Assembly: GCA_900317685.1 (NCBI GenBank)
Contig: ONHQ01000005.1
Coordinates: forward strand, 32,709 to 96,708
DNA from: an uncultured Prevotella sp.
GTDB taxonomy: Bacteria > Bacteroidota > Bacteroidia > Bacteroidales > Bacteroidaceae
Reading direction: 5' to 3'
Length of the DNA stretch: 64,000 nucleotides
Made by a program: the position numbers and the translations under genes. Shown here piece after piece: positions 16,797 to 25,499 of the stretch. The number at the start of each line of letters is the position of its first letter. Position 1 is the first letter of the stretch. The notes beneath the pieces are model-generated. The model was not told where the DNA came from. It ran no database searches and saw only the letters and a program-made list of their open reading frames with translations.

Positions 16797-19700
16797 TTAA
16801 AGACCTAATTTCAGCGTGAAGGTGAACTGACGAGCCATAGGCACAGCCACACCACCGGCATTGAAGAACTCCGGATCCTGACCGTTGAGCTTCTTGTCGG
16901 CATAGATGAGGAAGAGGTTGGTGGCCTGCAGTTTCATGCTGATGTCACTCAAGCGAATAGCTCTCACCCATTTTGCAGGGAAGTCATAAGCCAGCGACAT
17001 CTCTTTCATACGGATGAAGTCACCCTTTGCCACACGTGCCGTAGAGAGGTTGTAGGCATTGTAGGCATAGCTCAGATAGTTGTCGCTTTCGTAAGTTCGC
17101 AGGTCTGCGATGACAGGAATGTCGGTATGCTTTTCGTCACCGGCCACCGTCCAGCGGTTCTTGAATTCCTTCGGCATAGCGTCGAGGTCGGAATAGTACG
17201 AGCTGAACGCTCTGTCAAGACGGATCTTATTGCCAAAGCTGTAGGTGACAAAGACATTCAAGTGCCAATTCTTATAAGTAAAGGTGTTGCCGAGTGAACC
17301 CGTGATTGTCGGCTCTGTCGGGCCTTCGTAGATCAAATAGTCTTTGACCTGAGACTGGAAGTTGAGGTCACTTGTGGTGAGTTCGCCCTTCTCATTGATA
17401 AAGGTAGGAATACCACTTTCGTTAAGTCCCTTGAAGTCGATGCTGAAGAGAGCGCGGTGTGGATAACCGACCATGGTGAATCCGTTGCCGGTGATCAGAT
17501 CGATGATACGTGTGTCAGTATCCAAAGTGGTGACTTTGGTCTTGTAGTGTGAGAAGATGAAGTCAGTGTTCCACTTGAAGTCTTTGGATACAATATTCTT
17601 TGTGCTGATGGAGAGCTCCTCACCATGAGAGCTCATATCAGCGACATTTGCATATTTGATGATGGAGCCGCCCACACCCGTAGTGCGTTTTGGACCAATC
17701 AAGTCGAAGTTTTTACGTGTCCAGAGATCAAAGCTCAAGCTGATGCGGTTGTTGAGGAAACCGGCATCGATACCGATATTGAACTCATGTTTCTTCTCGT
17801 ATGTCAGATCCGGATTGGCGAAATCATAGACATAGAGACCAGACTCCTTGTCGTTGGCAAAGGGACGATAAGGATTGTAACTTTCAATAATCGAGCCTGC
17901 ATTGGTTGATGCAGGATCCTGACCGGTCAGAGAGTAGGAAGCACGCAGCGTGAGGTTAGAGACATAGCCTTTGAATGTCTTGTCGAACCAAGGCTCCTCG
18001 TGGACATTCCAAGAACCAGAAACGTTCCAGGTCGGCAACCAGCGTGCTGAAGTGGACTTACCTAGTCGGTTGCTTCCTTCATAGCGCTCGGTATAGTTGA
18101 AATTGTAGCGATGTTTGTAGGAATAGTTCACATACCCATAGAAGCTGGCTTTACGCTCATATCCGTTGCCAAGATTATAGTAGATGCTGTTCTGCTCAGC
18201 TGCCTGTTTGAAGTAGCGATAGTCGAAGTTGCCGAGCAGCCCCATGTCATACTGAGTGCCAACACCATTGAAGTAGCTGCCGAAGCGGTTGGTATTGTTT
18301 ACCTCCATACCATAGAAGAGGTTGACGATGTGCTCTTTCTCTCTACCGAAGGCATCGTTGTAGTTGGCTGTGAAACGTGCGTCCCAGCCATTCATCTTAT
18401 ATTTCTGTTCGCTATAGAAACCTCCATTAGGCAGAACAGTGATTGGTAAAGAGTTGGGCACGTCCGGGTCGGTATAAAGCCAAGGGTTACGGTCGCGAAT
18501 GGTAGCATTGTCCATCGCACGATACGACTCAGCCATGTTGCTGTGTTCCGTGACCTTTGTAGCATCGACAGTCTGAGCGAACTTATAGTCGACGAGTCCT
18601 TGGAATTGCAACTGAGTGATGGGCTTGTAGGTGAGCTGAGCCTGGTATTTAATGTCCGTCACGTCCAAGTCCATATAGTTATTGGCCAACTCGTTCTTAA
18701 TGTTGAACGGAGCATAGTTGCGCGTGTAGTATGTGTTTGGGTCGAGTGCACGCGACGTGTTGATAGCGTAAGAGTAAGGGTTGATGTCGAAGTCACGGCT
18801 GACAGCACCCGTGACGGCATTGACACTCTGATTGGTAGTACCCGGTGCTTTCTGCTTACGGTAAGAAGCATTGGCAATCATGTTCAACGACAATTTCTTG
18901 CTGAGATTGTAGTTGGCATTGACGTTGGCTGTGTAGCGCTTCACGGAACTCTGCAAAGTCCATCCCGGATCACTCATATAAGAGAAGGAGACATAGTACT
19001 GGGCTTTGTCAGTACCTGTGCTCATGCTGATAGAGTGATTGCGACTGACATTGGTATTGAAGAGTTCGTCAAACCAATTGGTGTTGCGGTATTCTGCTTC
19101 TCTGAGATAATCTTTCATGGCCTTGTCGGTATTGGCCAGCGCGAACTTGCCCGTGGCAGGGTCGTAGGTGTTCATCAACTGATACATCTTACCATAGACG
19201 CCACTGCTCGACGCATTGAGCATACCACTGAACGACAGCCAACCGTCGTTGTAGAGTTCCTTATAGATACCCATCTGCTCCTGAGAGTTCATGATGTTGA
19301 ACTGACTGTAGCTTGGACGGAGTCGCATGGTGTATTCACCAGTATAGCTGATATGGTTCTGTCCGGCATGACCTTTCTTCGTGGTCACAACAATGACGCC
19401 CGACATGGCGCGTGCACCATAGATAGAAGTAGCTGAACCATCCTTCAGGATTTGGAAGCTCTCGATGTCGTCGGAGTTCAGACCGGCAATAGCAGAAGAA
19501 ATCAGGGTCTTCGCATCACCGGAGGAAAGCTGGTCGGCATCGACAGAGGTGACGTCTTCCATGATCACGCCATCGACGACCCACAGCGGTTTGCTGCTAC
19601 CATAGATAGAGGTAGCGCCACGTACACGAATCTTCGGTGCTGTACCAAACGTACCACTGACGTTCTGCACGCTCACACCGGCTACACGCCCTTCGAGCGA

Positions 19701-20123
19701 GCGGCTGATGTCGGCAATACCGTCAAGTTTGGCTTTGTCTGCATCAATCTTTGTTGTGGCACCAGTAAACGTGCGCTTGTCCATCTGCTGCACACCAGTG
19801 ACCACGACTTCTCCGAGCGTCTTGTCGTCGTTGGCTAACACTACTCGCATACCGGGCTTAGCCGTTACCGTCTGTGGCTGCATACCCAGATACGAAACGA
19901 TGATTTTCTTTCCCTTGGGAACTGTCAAAGAGAAGCGTCCTTGCGCGTCGCTTACCGTACCTGTCCGACTACCTTCTACAGTAATCGAAGCACCGATAAT
20001 CGGCTGGTCGTCTTCTTGAGAAACTACAGTTCCAGAGATTACATTTTGGGCAAACACCTCACCTACGAAGAGGATAAGGCATGCCAACAAAGTACTTAAC
20101 CTTTTCTCCATATATCTCTCCAA
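16797..20123 (-). CDS. SusC/RagA-family TonB-dependent transporter (second SusCD pair)
   Basis: This 1108-residue outer-membrane receptor begins MERYMEKRL; translation may instead start at the second Met, at 20111. After a signal peptide (through VFAQ) come a carboxypeptidase-regulatory-like domain (about 27-105, ISGTVVSQEDDQPIIGA), the TonB-linked motif LGEVVVTG, and the plug (about 110-235). The plug includes GRVAGVSVQN and the SusC signature SATSIYGARAMSGVIVVTTKKG. The long beta barrel ends FTLKLGL. It is the first gene of a four-gene operon. A possible -7 box TACATTTG lies at 20286-20293 on the minus strand, giving a leader of about 155 bases. Confidence 0.95.
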   Translation of the reverse strand: MERYMEKRLSTLLACLILFVGEVFAQNVISGTVVSQEDDQPIIGASITVEGSRTGTVSDAQGRFSLTVPKGKKIIVSYLGMQPQTVTAKPGMRVVLANDDKTLGEVVVTGVQQMDKRTFTGATTKIDADKAKLDGIADISRSLEGRVAGVSVQNVSGTFGTAPKIRVRGATSIYGSSKPLWVVDGVIMEDVTSVDADQLSSGDAKTLISSAIAGLNSDDIESFQILKDGSATSIYGARAMSGVIVVTTKKGHAGQNHISYTGEYTMRLRPSYSQFNIMNSQEQMGIYKELYNDGWLSFSGMLNASSSGVYGKMYQLMNTYDPATGKFALANTDKAMKDYLREAEYRNTNWFDELFNTNVSRNHSISMSTGTDKAQYYVSFSYMSDPGWTLQSSVKRYTANVNANYNLSKKLSLNMIANASYRKQKAPGTTNQSVNAVTGAVSRDFDINPYSYAINTSRALDPNTYYTRNYAPFNIKNELANNYMDLDVTDIKYQAQLTYKPITQLQFQGLVDYKFAQTVDATKVTEHSNMAESYRAMDNATIRDRNPWLYTDPDVPNSLPITVLPNGGFYSEQKYKMNGWDARFTANYNDAFGREKEHIVNLFYGMEVNNTNRFGSYFNGVGTQYDMGLLGNFDYRYFKQAAEQNSIYYNLGNGYERKASFYGYVNYSYKHRYNFNYTERYEGSNRLGKSTSARWLPTWNVSGSWNVHEEPWFDKTFKGYVSNLTLRASYSLTGQDPASTNAGSIIESYNPYRPFANDKESGLYVYDFANPDLTYEKKHEFNIGIDAGFLNNRISLSFDLWTRKNFDLIGPKRTTGVGGSIIKYANVADMSSHGEELSISTKNIVSKDFKWNTDFIFSHYKTKVTTLDTDTRIIDLITGNGFTMVGYPHRALFSIDFKGLNESGIPTFINEKGELTTSDLNFQSQVKDYLIYEGPTEPTITGSLGNTFTYKNWHLNVFVTYSFGNKIRLDRAFSSYYSDLDAMPKEFKNRWTVAGDEKHTDIPVIADLRTYESDNYLSYAYNAYNLSTARVAKGDFIRMKEMSLAYDFPAKWVRAIRLSDISMKLQATNLFLIYADKKLNGQDPEFFNAGGVAVPMARQFTFTLKLGL

Positions 20124-20510
20124 TTAAAAATAATAAAAATAAACGTCTCTACGATTCTTTGGCAATTGTGTGATTGTGGGCTAACAAGAAGCTCGTTTTA
20201 CAAATGCATTAGATAACAACTGCAAAAATAAAACAAATTTATGATATAAGCAAGCGTTTTGCCATATTTTTCTAAAAATATATTGCAAATGTACAAACGA
20301 CACTTGTTTGAAGGGTATCTTTACTGCCTTTAAACAGTGTTATATACTATAAAAAGCCGCAATCTACATTCGAGGAGATGCAGATTGCGGTAAAAGTAAG
20401 ATGATGGATGGGTATTCTCTTCATCCATCAACGATCGTTTGATCGACAGTTTATCTTATTATGAGAACCTAATTTATCTTATATGCGAACTTAAATAGAT
20501 ACTCACATCA
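20124..20510. other. gene-free stretch upstream of the second susC
   Basis: This AT-rich 387-base stretch holds the susC leader, a candidate -7 box TACATTTG (minus, 20286-20293) and the terminator of the upstream gene remnant (20351-20390). I see no open frame, tRNA or operator repeat in the rest. Confidence 0.5.
20351..20390 (-). terminator. intrinsic terminator downstream of the gene remnant
   Basis: On the minus strand CCGCAATCT and AGATTGCGG pair (20357-20365 with 20382-20390), extended by CAT/ATG across one mismatch, and are followed by CTTTTTATAG. It lies about 120 bases after the remnant's stop. Confidence 0.8.
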
Positions 20511-21019
20511 TTATTCAAAATGGAAATATACAGGAGTCCAATAAGCAGAGACTGTCTCGTCTGCCGTCTGCAGGGCTCCCAAGAAGAACGCACCGGAATT
20601 GCGTGCCGGATACCATTGGCTATTGTAAGTGGGCAGTATTTCGAAATCCAGAATATCTACACCACCGTCCTTACCATAGGGATAGAGATGGACATAATCG
20701 TCGGTATACCAGTAGATGGCAGGATAGCCATATCCATAACCGCCCCAGTCGGGCTCGGTATAGAGCGGGCTTCCTACCGGCAGTCCGACCTCAGATAACT
20801 GCCACTGCCGTAGAACTGGAAGTTATCATCGCCGCCGTTGATGCTCATATTATATTCCTGACGCAGTCCCGTACGGATGCCCTCGTCGCGCTAGTCATCG
20901 GAGGTGAGCAGATATTGGTTGCCGTTGTAACTGATTACCTCTCTTATCTATAGGTTGTAGTCACAAGGCTCTCTATTACTATCCTGACTTATGCTTTTGT
21001 GATTGTTATGTCTCTTTCA
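20511..21019 (-). pseudogene. decayed exported-protein gene, family not identified
   Basis: The minus strand carries protein-like sequence broken by two in-frame stops (TAG at 20948-20950 and at 20891-20893) and one frameshift near 20795-20815. The first frame reads QEYNMSINGGDDNFQFY, faintly like a SusC barrel strand. The second frame continues EVGLPVGSPLYTEPDWGG and ends SAYWTPVYFHFE at the TAA at 20511-20513. The second part is not SusC-like, so I cannot name the family. A -7 box TACCTTTG lies upstream (minus, 21094-21101) and a terminator downstream, so the transcription unit is intact while the coding frame is dead. A sequencing error could explain one break but hardly all three. Confidence 0.6.
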
Positions 21020-21093
21020 GCTATTCACACAGGCATCTACATGCCCTTTTTATAACATCTCTCTATCGTCGTGTGAATGCTCTTCTTTGGTTG

Positions 21094-21101
21094 CAAAGGT
21101 A
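21094..21101 (-). promoter_or_regulatory. -7 box upstream of the gene remnant
   Basis: TACCTTTG on the minus strand matches the Bacteroidota consensus TAnnTTTG and reads toward the remnant at 20511-21019. Confidence 0.5.
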
Positions 21102-21215
21102 AACAATAATTTGTAAACAACAAACAAAATGAATATAATTTTTATAATTAATGGAATAATTATTTCATATTGATACGAAAACGTATCAATTGATAACTAT
21201 TCTATATATACAAGC

Positions 21216-21671
21216 CTAAAAGATAGCCGTTACACTGGCCATCAGAATGACATATCTCAGCACTTTACCAATCGTAATACTGAGCAAGCTTATGAAGAAA
21301 TTGGCACGCATCAGCCCCAAGGCTATCGTGATAGCAGAGCCAATAATCGGCAAAAAGGCAAAAAATCCCGTCCACGCACCATGTCCCGCCATGAAGCGCT
21401 GGGCCTTCTCGAGGTCGCGTCGCTTCACATGCAAGTAGCGTTCGATCCACTCCAAACGTCCCATGCGACCAACTCCATAGTTAAACAATGAGCCCGCCAC
21501 ATTGCCGATGGTACCATATATGACAAGCGGAATTGGGTGAAGTCCGGCCGCCAACAGTCCGAGCATCACGGCTTCACTGCTAAAAGGAAAGAAGCTGCCG
21601 GCAAGAAAAGCAGCCAGCAACATGCCCCAATAGCCGTAGTGCTGCAAGAGCAGCGTCAATGTGTCCATCAT
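21216..21671 (-). CDS. YqaA/DedA-like small membrane protein (SNARE-associated/VTT domain)
   Basis: This 151-residue hydrophobic protein has four to five membrane segments. The VTT-type features are ending-in-Glu helix GSFFPFSSEAVMLGLLA, the glycine-rich GTIGNVAGSLFNYGVGR, and FFAFLPIIGSAITIALG with the re-entrant Phe-Pro motif. The family acts in the inner membrane; DedA-type members are linked to undecaprenyl-phosphate or lipid recycling, while the role of the YqaA branch is not settled. It is the last gene of the purD cluster, 41 bases downstream of the preceding multi-pass protein gene. The gap between them contains one copy of the dispersed TATATAATAAGGTGT-type motif. Confidence 0.85.
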   Translation of the reverse strand: MMDTLTLLLQHYGYWGMLLAAFLAGSFFPFSSEAVMLGLLAAGLHPIPLVIYGTIGNVAGSLFNYGVGRMGRLEWIERYLHVKRRDLEKAQRFMAGHGAWTGFFAFLPIIGSAITIALGLMRANFFISLLSITIGKVLRYVILMASVTAIF

Positions 21672-21684
21672 CGTGTTCGGTCTC

Positions 21685-21707
21685 CTATATATAAATAAGG
21701 TGTAGGC
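21685..21707 (+). repeat. dispersed motif copy 1 (CTATATATAAATAAGGTGTAGG)
   Basis: This copy of the window-wide core TATATAATAAGGTGT carries one extra A and keeps the extension AGGC. It lies between two minus-strand genes. Confidence 0.55.
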
Positions 21708-21712
21708 GTGAC

Positions 21713-22660
21713 TTATAAGAGATTGTAGATCGTCAGCAACATCGCGGCGGCGATGATGACAAAGAAGATGATGTTGCTCAACCGCGAATGGGTCAAGGCC
21801 AGAAAATGACCGATCAGCGGAGCGATGACCACGATAGCCAGTGCCATGAAGCCATTGAAGAGGGTAGGGAAGACCAACATCAGCAGCAGACAGCAGGCGC
21901 TCAGGGTGATGAACATCTCGTAGATCATGCGCGTGCGGATCTTGTCCTGATAGGAAAACATCAGGAAATGAACACTACCCAGCGCGGCGATGATCATCAG
22001 AAAGATGAACGTCAGTGCCTGATGATCGTTAAGAATGGTGAGATCGAAAGCGGCTCCTGGATGTGCCAGTGCCACAAAATGTGCAGCCAACGAGTCGAGG
22101 TGCTGGAAGGCAATGTCGTAAGCACCGATGAACCAATAGGGCACCATGAGTCCCAAGAGCGACGCCAGAAAGGTGCGAAGGGAAAAAGCCAGGATGTTCG
22201 TGCACAAGATGATCCACAAGACAGGGACAAGATAGAGCACGTGCACAAAGGGGATGCTGGCCAGAGACAGTGCAGCGAAGGCATAGAACACCCAGCCCGC
22301 AGCCCGTCCGTCCTGATAGGCATGGAGCAGAAAGATGAAGAAGCAGATCAGTCCCATCTGTGCCCATCCAACATTTGTAGAGGACAAAAGGAAACTGGCA
22401 GCCGTCGTCATCACGATAAATGAGCATGACACCATGCGGCTATAGATGCGTATGAGTGCGTTGGCATTGTTGAGCTCGGCCATGAGCAAGGAGGAGATAG
22501 CCAACAAAGCCATCTGAAACCAAGTGTCATGTCCCAACAATACCTGTATGACCATGAAGGCGGCCAAATATGTCAACGTCACCGGCAAAGCCACGCGACT
22601 CTCTGCTATCCTGTTTTGTAAACGTCTAATCATCCTGTCAAAACTAAAGATACTCACCAC
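21713..22660 (-). CDS. multi-pass inner-membrane protein of unknown function
   Basis: This protein of about 315 residues has roughly ten hydrophobic helices and almost no soluble domain. It reminds me of the DUF6427-like proteins of Bacteroidota (an Asn/Glu pair in AELNNANALIRIYSR and a helix LASIPFVHVLYLVPVLW), but I cannot confirm this. The start is uncertain: GTG at 22660 or 22657, or ATG at 22633 (MIRRLQNR). It follows purD by about 118 bases, a gap that holds a perfect ACATGCC/GGCATGT hairpin. No function is claimed. Confidence 0.7.
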   Translation of the reverse strand: MVSIFSFDRMIRRLQNRIAESRVALPVTLTYLAAFMVIQVLLGHDTWFQMALLAISSLLMAELNNANALIRIYSRMVSCSFIVMTTAASFLLSSTNVGWAQMGLICFFIFLLHAYQDGRAAGWVFYAFAALSLASIPFVHVLYLVPVLWIILCTNILAFSLRTFLASLLGLMVPYWFIGAYDIAFQHLDSLAAHFVALAHPGAAFDLTILNDHQALTFIFLMIIAALGSVHFLMFSYQDKIRTRMIYEMFITLSACCLLLMLVFPTLFNGFMALAIVVIAPLIGHFLALTHSRLSNIIFFVIIAAAMLLTIYNLL

Positions 22661-22678
22661 CCTAAATGGGGATGAGAA

Positions 22679-22697
22679 ACATGCCTACAAGGCATGT
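22679..22697 (-). other. small perfect hairpin in the purD-membrane gene gap
   Basis: ACATGCC pairs with GGCATGT across a five-base loop. It lies close to the candidate starts of the downstream membrane protein, so it could affect its translation. Confidence 0.35.
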
Positions 22698-22778
22698 GGT
22701 CCTATAAAAACAAAAGCCTCTCTTCCCCAAGAGACAAGCGCATAGAGCGCTTCTACCCTTGAGGAGGAGAGATGAGGG

Positions 22779-24047
22779 CTAAAGATCCTGCCCGATATCG
22801 CTACGGAAATACTTTCCTTCAAACTGTATCTTCTGTGCTTCCTGGAAGCTCTTCTTCAATGCTTCCTCTTTGTTGCGGCCATAAGAGGACACAGCAATGA
22901 CACGTCCACCGTTGGTGACTACCTGGCCATCCTTTGCCGCCGTACCGGAATGGAAGACGATGCTGTCCTCGACCTTGTCGATGCCGGTGATCGGATAGCC
23001 TTTCTTGTAGGCTTGAGGATAACCGCCACTGACGAGCATCACGCACACTGCAGCGCGCGGATCGACCTCTACGGGATGCTTGTCGAGGTCGCCATTGGCC
23101 ACGCCCTCAAAGAGATCTACAATGTCGCTCTTCAGTCGCAGCATCACAGTCTCGGTCTCCGGATCACCCATACGGCAGTTGTACTCGATCACCATCGGCT
23201 CGCCTTTGACGTTGATCAGACCGAAGAAGATAAAGCCCTTGTAGTCGATCCCCTCCTCGGCAAGGCCGTCTACGGTAGGACGGATGATGCGGTCCTCGAC
23301 TTTCTGCATCCACTCCTTGTCAGCAAACGGCACCGGCGATACGCTGCCCATGCCACCGGTGTTCAATCCCGTGTCATGCTCACCGATACGCTTGTAGTCT
23401 TTTGCCTCAGGAAGAATCTGATAGTGCTTACCATCAGTCAGCACGAAGACAGAGCACTCGATGCCGCTGAGGAACTCCTCAATGACAACCTTGGCGGAAG
23501 CGTTGCCAAACATGCCGCCAAGCATCTCACGGAACTCCTTCTTGGCCTCGTCGAGCGTGGGCACTATCAGCACACCTTTACCGGCAGCCAAACCATCGGC
23601 TTTCAGCACGTAGGGCGGCTGGAGGGTCTCCAGGAAGCGGATGCCTTCCTCCACGGTGGTGCCGTCGAAAGTCTCGTAAGCAGCGGTGGGGATGTTGTGG
23701 CGCTTCATGAAACCTTTGGCGAAGTCCTTGCTGCCCTCAAGCACAGCACCCTGCTTGCTTGGACCAATCACAGGGATGGAAGCCGTGCGGCTGTCGCTCT
23801 TGAAAGCGTCATAGACACCGCGCACCAAAGGATCCTCAGGGCCGACCACAACCATGTCGATGGCTTTGTCAACGGCAAAGTCTTTCAAAGCATCGAAATC
23901 GTTGACGCCGATCGCTACATTCTCTCCCACATTGCTCGTTCCGGCGTTTCCCGGTGCAATGAAGAGCTTTGAACATTTAGGGCTTTGGGCAATTTTCCAT
24001 GCCAGGGCGTGCTCACGGCCGCCACTTCCTAACAATAGAATTTTCAT
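22779..24047 (-). CDS. purD: phosphoribosylamine-glycine ligase
   Basis: The 422-residue length is normal for PurD. It catalyses the ATP-dependent joining of glycine to phosphoribosylamine, the second step of de novo purine synthesis, in the cytosol. Visible landmarks are the N-terminal [19 protein letters not shown] and the loop FIAPGNAGT. The segment [16 protein letters not shown] and the ATP-grasp lid [16 protein letters not shown] follow. [11 protein letters not shown] and the metal-binding end [14 protein letters not shown] are both present. It starts without an obvious promoter and lies 114 bases downstream of the S37 peptidase gene, a gap that holds a dispersed motif copy. Confidence 0.97.
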   Translation of the reverse strand: MKILLLGSGGREHALAWKIAQSPKCSKLFIAPGNAGTSNVGENVAIGVNDFDALKDFAVDKAIDMVVVGPEDPLVRGVYDAFKSDSRTASIPVIGPSKQGAVLEGSKDFAKGFMKRHNIPTAAYETFDGTTVEEGIRFLETLQPPYVLKADGLAAGKGVLIVPTLDEAKKEFREMLGGMFGNASAKVVIEEFLSGIECSVFVLTDGKHYQILPEAKDYKRIGEHDTGLNTGGMGSVSPVPFADKEWMQKVEDRIIRPTVDGLAEEGIDYKGFIFFGLINVKGEPMVIEYNCRMGDPETETVMLRLKSDIVDLFEGVANGDLDKHPVEVDPRAAVCVMLVSGGYPQAYKKGYPITGIDKVEDSIVFHSGTAAKDGQVVTNGGRVIAVSSYGRNKEEALKKSFQEAQKIQFEGKYFRSDIGQDL

Positions 24048-24090
24048 GAGATGATGAGTTGTAGAGTTATCTTTGATTTCTTTTTTGCGT

Positions 24091-24109
24091 TATATATATA
24101 ATAAGGTGT
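24091..24109 (+). repeat. dispersed motif copy 2 (TATATATATAATAAGGTGT)
   Basis: This is an exact match to the core TATATAATAAGGTGT, in the gap between purD and the S37 peptidase gene. It reads opposite to both genes. Confidence 0.6.
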
Positions 24110-24161
24110 ATGCTCTCTGCCTTTTTTGCCGGTAATCGGCTGAGGTCAGCAGGCCTCACCT

Positions 24162-25499
24162 CTATTTCTTTTCCGTACCCGCACCGAGCCATTGCCGGAT
24201 GATGTCCACGATCTCGTTGCGCTCAATCTCGGGGAAAGAGGCGATGCGTGTGGCGTGGCTGCCGCGTGGCAGGACAAAGACGCGGATGTTGCGCTTGTTC
24301 TGCAAGAAGTCGAGTTTAGCAACCCCCGAACTGCCCCAAGGGTCAAGACCGCCATAGATGAAGATCATCTTTGGGTCGTTGTGGCGCAAGAAGGCCACCG
24401 TCTTGTGGTATAGCGTGGCATCAAAATGCTCGTTGCGAAGACTGTCTGGCAGCATGATGCGACGGAGATAGTCCTTGGTGGTCTTGACGGAGAGCCACTT
24501 GCGCAGCGGCTTCACATCGTAACCGTAATATCCCAACTGCCTGGCCGCCTGCACGTTGAAGGACAAATCGCTCGACTCGATAGAGAAATAGCCGGGATTG
24601 CTGATGCGTATCAGATGGTTGAAAAGCTCTTCGTCGCTGGCCGTCGGAGCCGGGATGTCACTCACCGGCGTACCCCATTGCCATAGGGCAAAAGCATACT
24701 CGAGCACGCAGAGATCATAGATCTCGTTGAGCGGAGCACGGAAGGTGAGCTGGTTTTTCGTGACATAAGCCTTGAAGAGCGGCATCAGCGTGTTGCGGCG
24801 CTGAAGCACAGTCTGCTGAAATTCCAGCACCCGTTGCCGCTCCTTGGCCGTTCCTACCTGGTTGTTCAGGAAAGGCTCGTGACGGCCGTCCTCCACGCTG
24901 CGGTTGAGGGGAGCCACGTAGGGCACCGAGATGTCCACATCGTTGGGATAGAACACACGGTAGAACAGACAGGTCTGACCGCCCTTGCTGATGCCTGTTG
25001 CCATCCACTTGCCCTGATAGAGGCGGTGGAAAGTGGTGTTGACATGGTGCAGGTCGGCCAAGGAGTTCTCCACGGTGAGATAGCGCCAGTTGCAGGGCTG
25101 TGGCGTGGAAGCGGCAAAATAGCGATATTCCACAAAGATGAGGTTGGCATCAAAGAGCTTGGACAGCTCCTCGGCATAGCCTTCCTTGAGCGCATAGTTG
25201 CAGCTGTAGCCCTCCGTGACCAGCACGGTAGGCCGGTCGAAGCCCACATGACAGACAATAACCCGTTGCTGAAATGCCCCCACCGTGGTGTCGTTGGGGT
25301 CGATCCATTGGCGGATGTTCATCAGATATTTATGGTCATACTTGCTGCTCTTGAGCTCCTCAACCTTTGAGATGCCGGGCAATGCCATGAGCTGTGCCTT
25401 GATGTCCTCCCCCCACATCTGCAAGGGGAGTAGCAAGGCGATCAGCAGAGGCCGTAGCCTCGCGGCGGTGAAACGATATGAAGCCTTCTGCCTTTTCAT
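24162..25499 (-). CDS. S37-family (PS-10) secreted aminopeptidase
   Basis: This 445-residue exported protein (hydrophobic signal LRPLLIALLLPLQMWG) has an alpha/beta-hydrolase arrangement matching peptidase S37, the Streptomyces tripeptidyl-aminopeptidase family. It has VLVTEGYSCNYALKEG, ANLIFVEYRYFAAS, and the nucleophile elbow GISKGGQT with Ser171. The acid strand is IFIYGGLDPWGSSG and the His loop is LPRGSHATRI. It probably removes short peptides from N termini in the periplasm. Its ATG (25499-25497) overlaps the TGA of the DPP-IV-like gene (25498-25496) as ATGA, so the two peptidases are translationally coupled and likely act together on oligopeptides. Confidence 0.85.
   Translation of the reverse strand: MKRQKASYRFTAARLRPLLIALLLPLQMWGEDIKAQLMALPGISKVEELKSSKYDHKYLMNIRQWIDPNDTTVGAFQQRVIVCHVGFDRPTVLVTEGYSCNYALKEGYAEELSKLFDANLIFVEYRYFAASTPQPCNWRYLTVENSLADLHHVNTTFHRLYQGKWMATGISKGGQTCLFYRVFYPNDVDISVPYVAPLNRSVEDGRHEPFLNNQVGTAKERQRVLEFQQTVLQRRNTLMPLFKAYVTKNQLTFRAPLNEIYDLCVLEYAFALWQWGTPVSDIPAPTASDEELFNHLIRISNPGYFSIESSDLSFNVQAARQLGYYGYDVKPLRKWLSVKTTKDYLRRIMLPDSLRNEHFDATLYHKTVAFLRHNDPKMIFIYGGLDPWGSSGVAKLDFLQNKRNIRVFVLPRGSHATRIASFPEIERNEIVDIIRQWLGAGTEKK

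Noticed and set aside
20840-20950. Reading the remnant as a SusC pseudogene
   Set aside because: Only about 25 residues look SusC-like and the following 90 residues do not fit a SusC barrel, so the family was left open.
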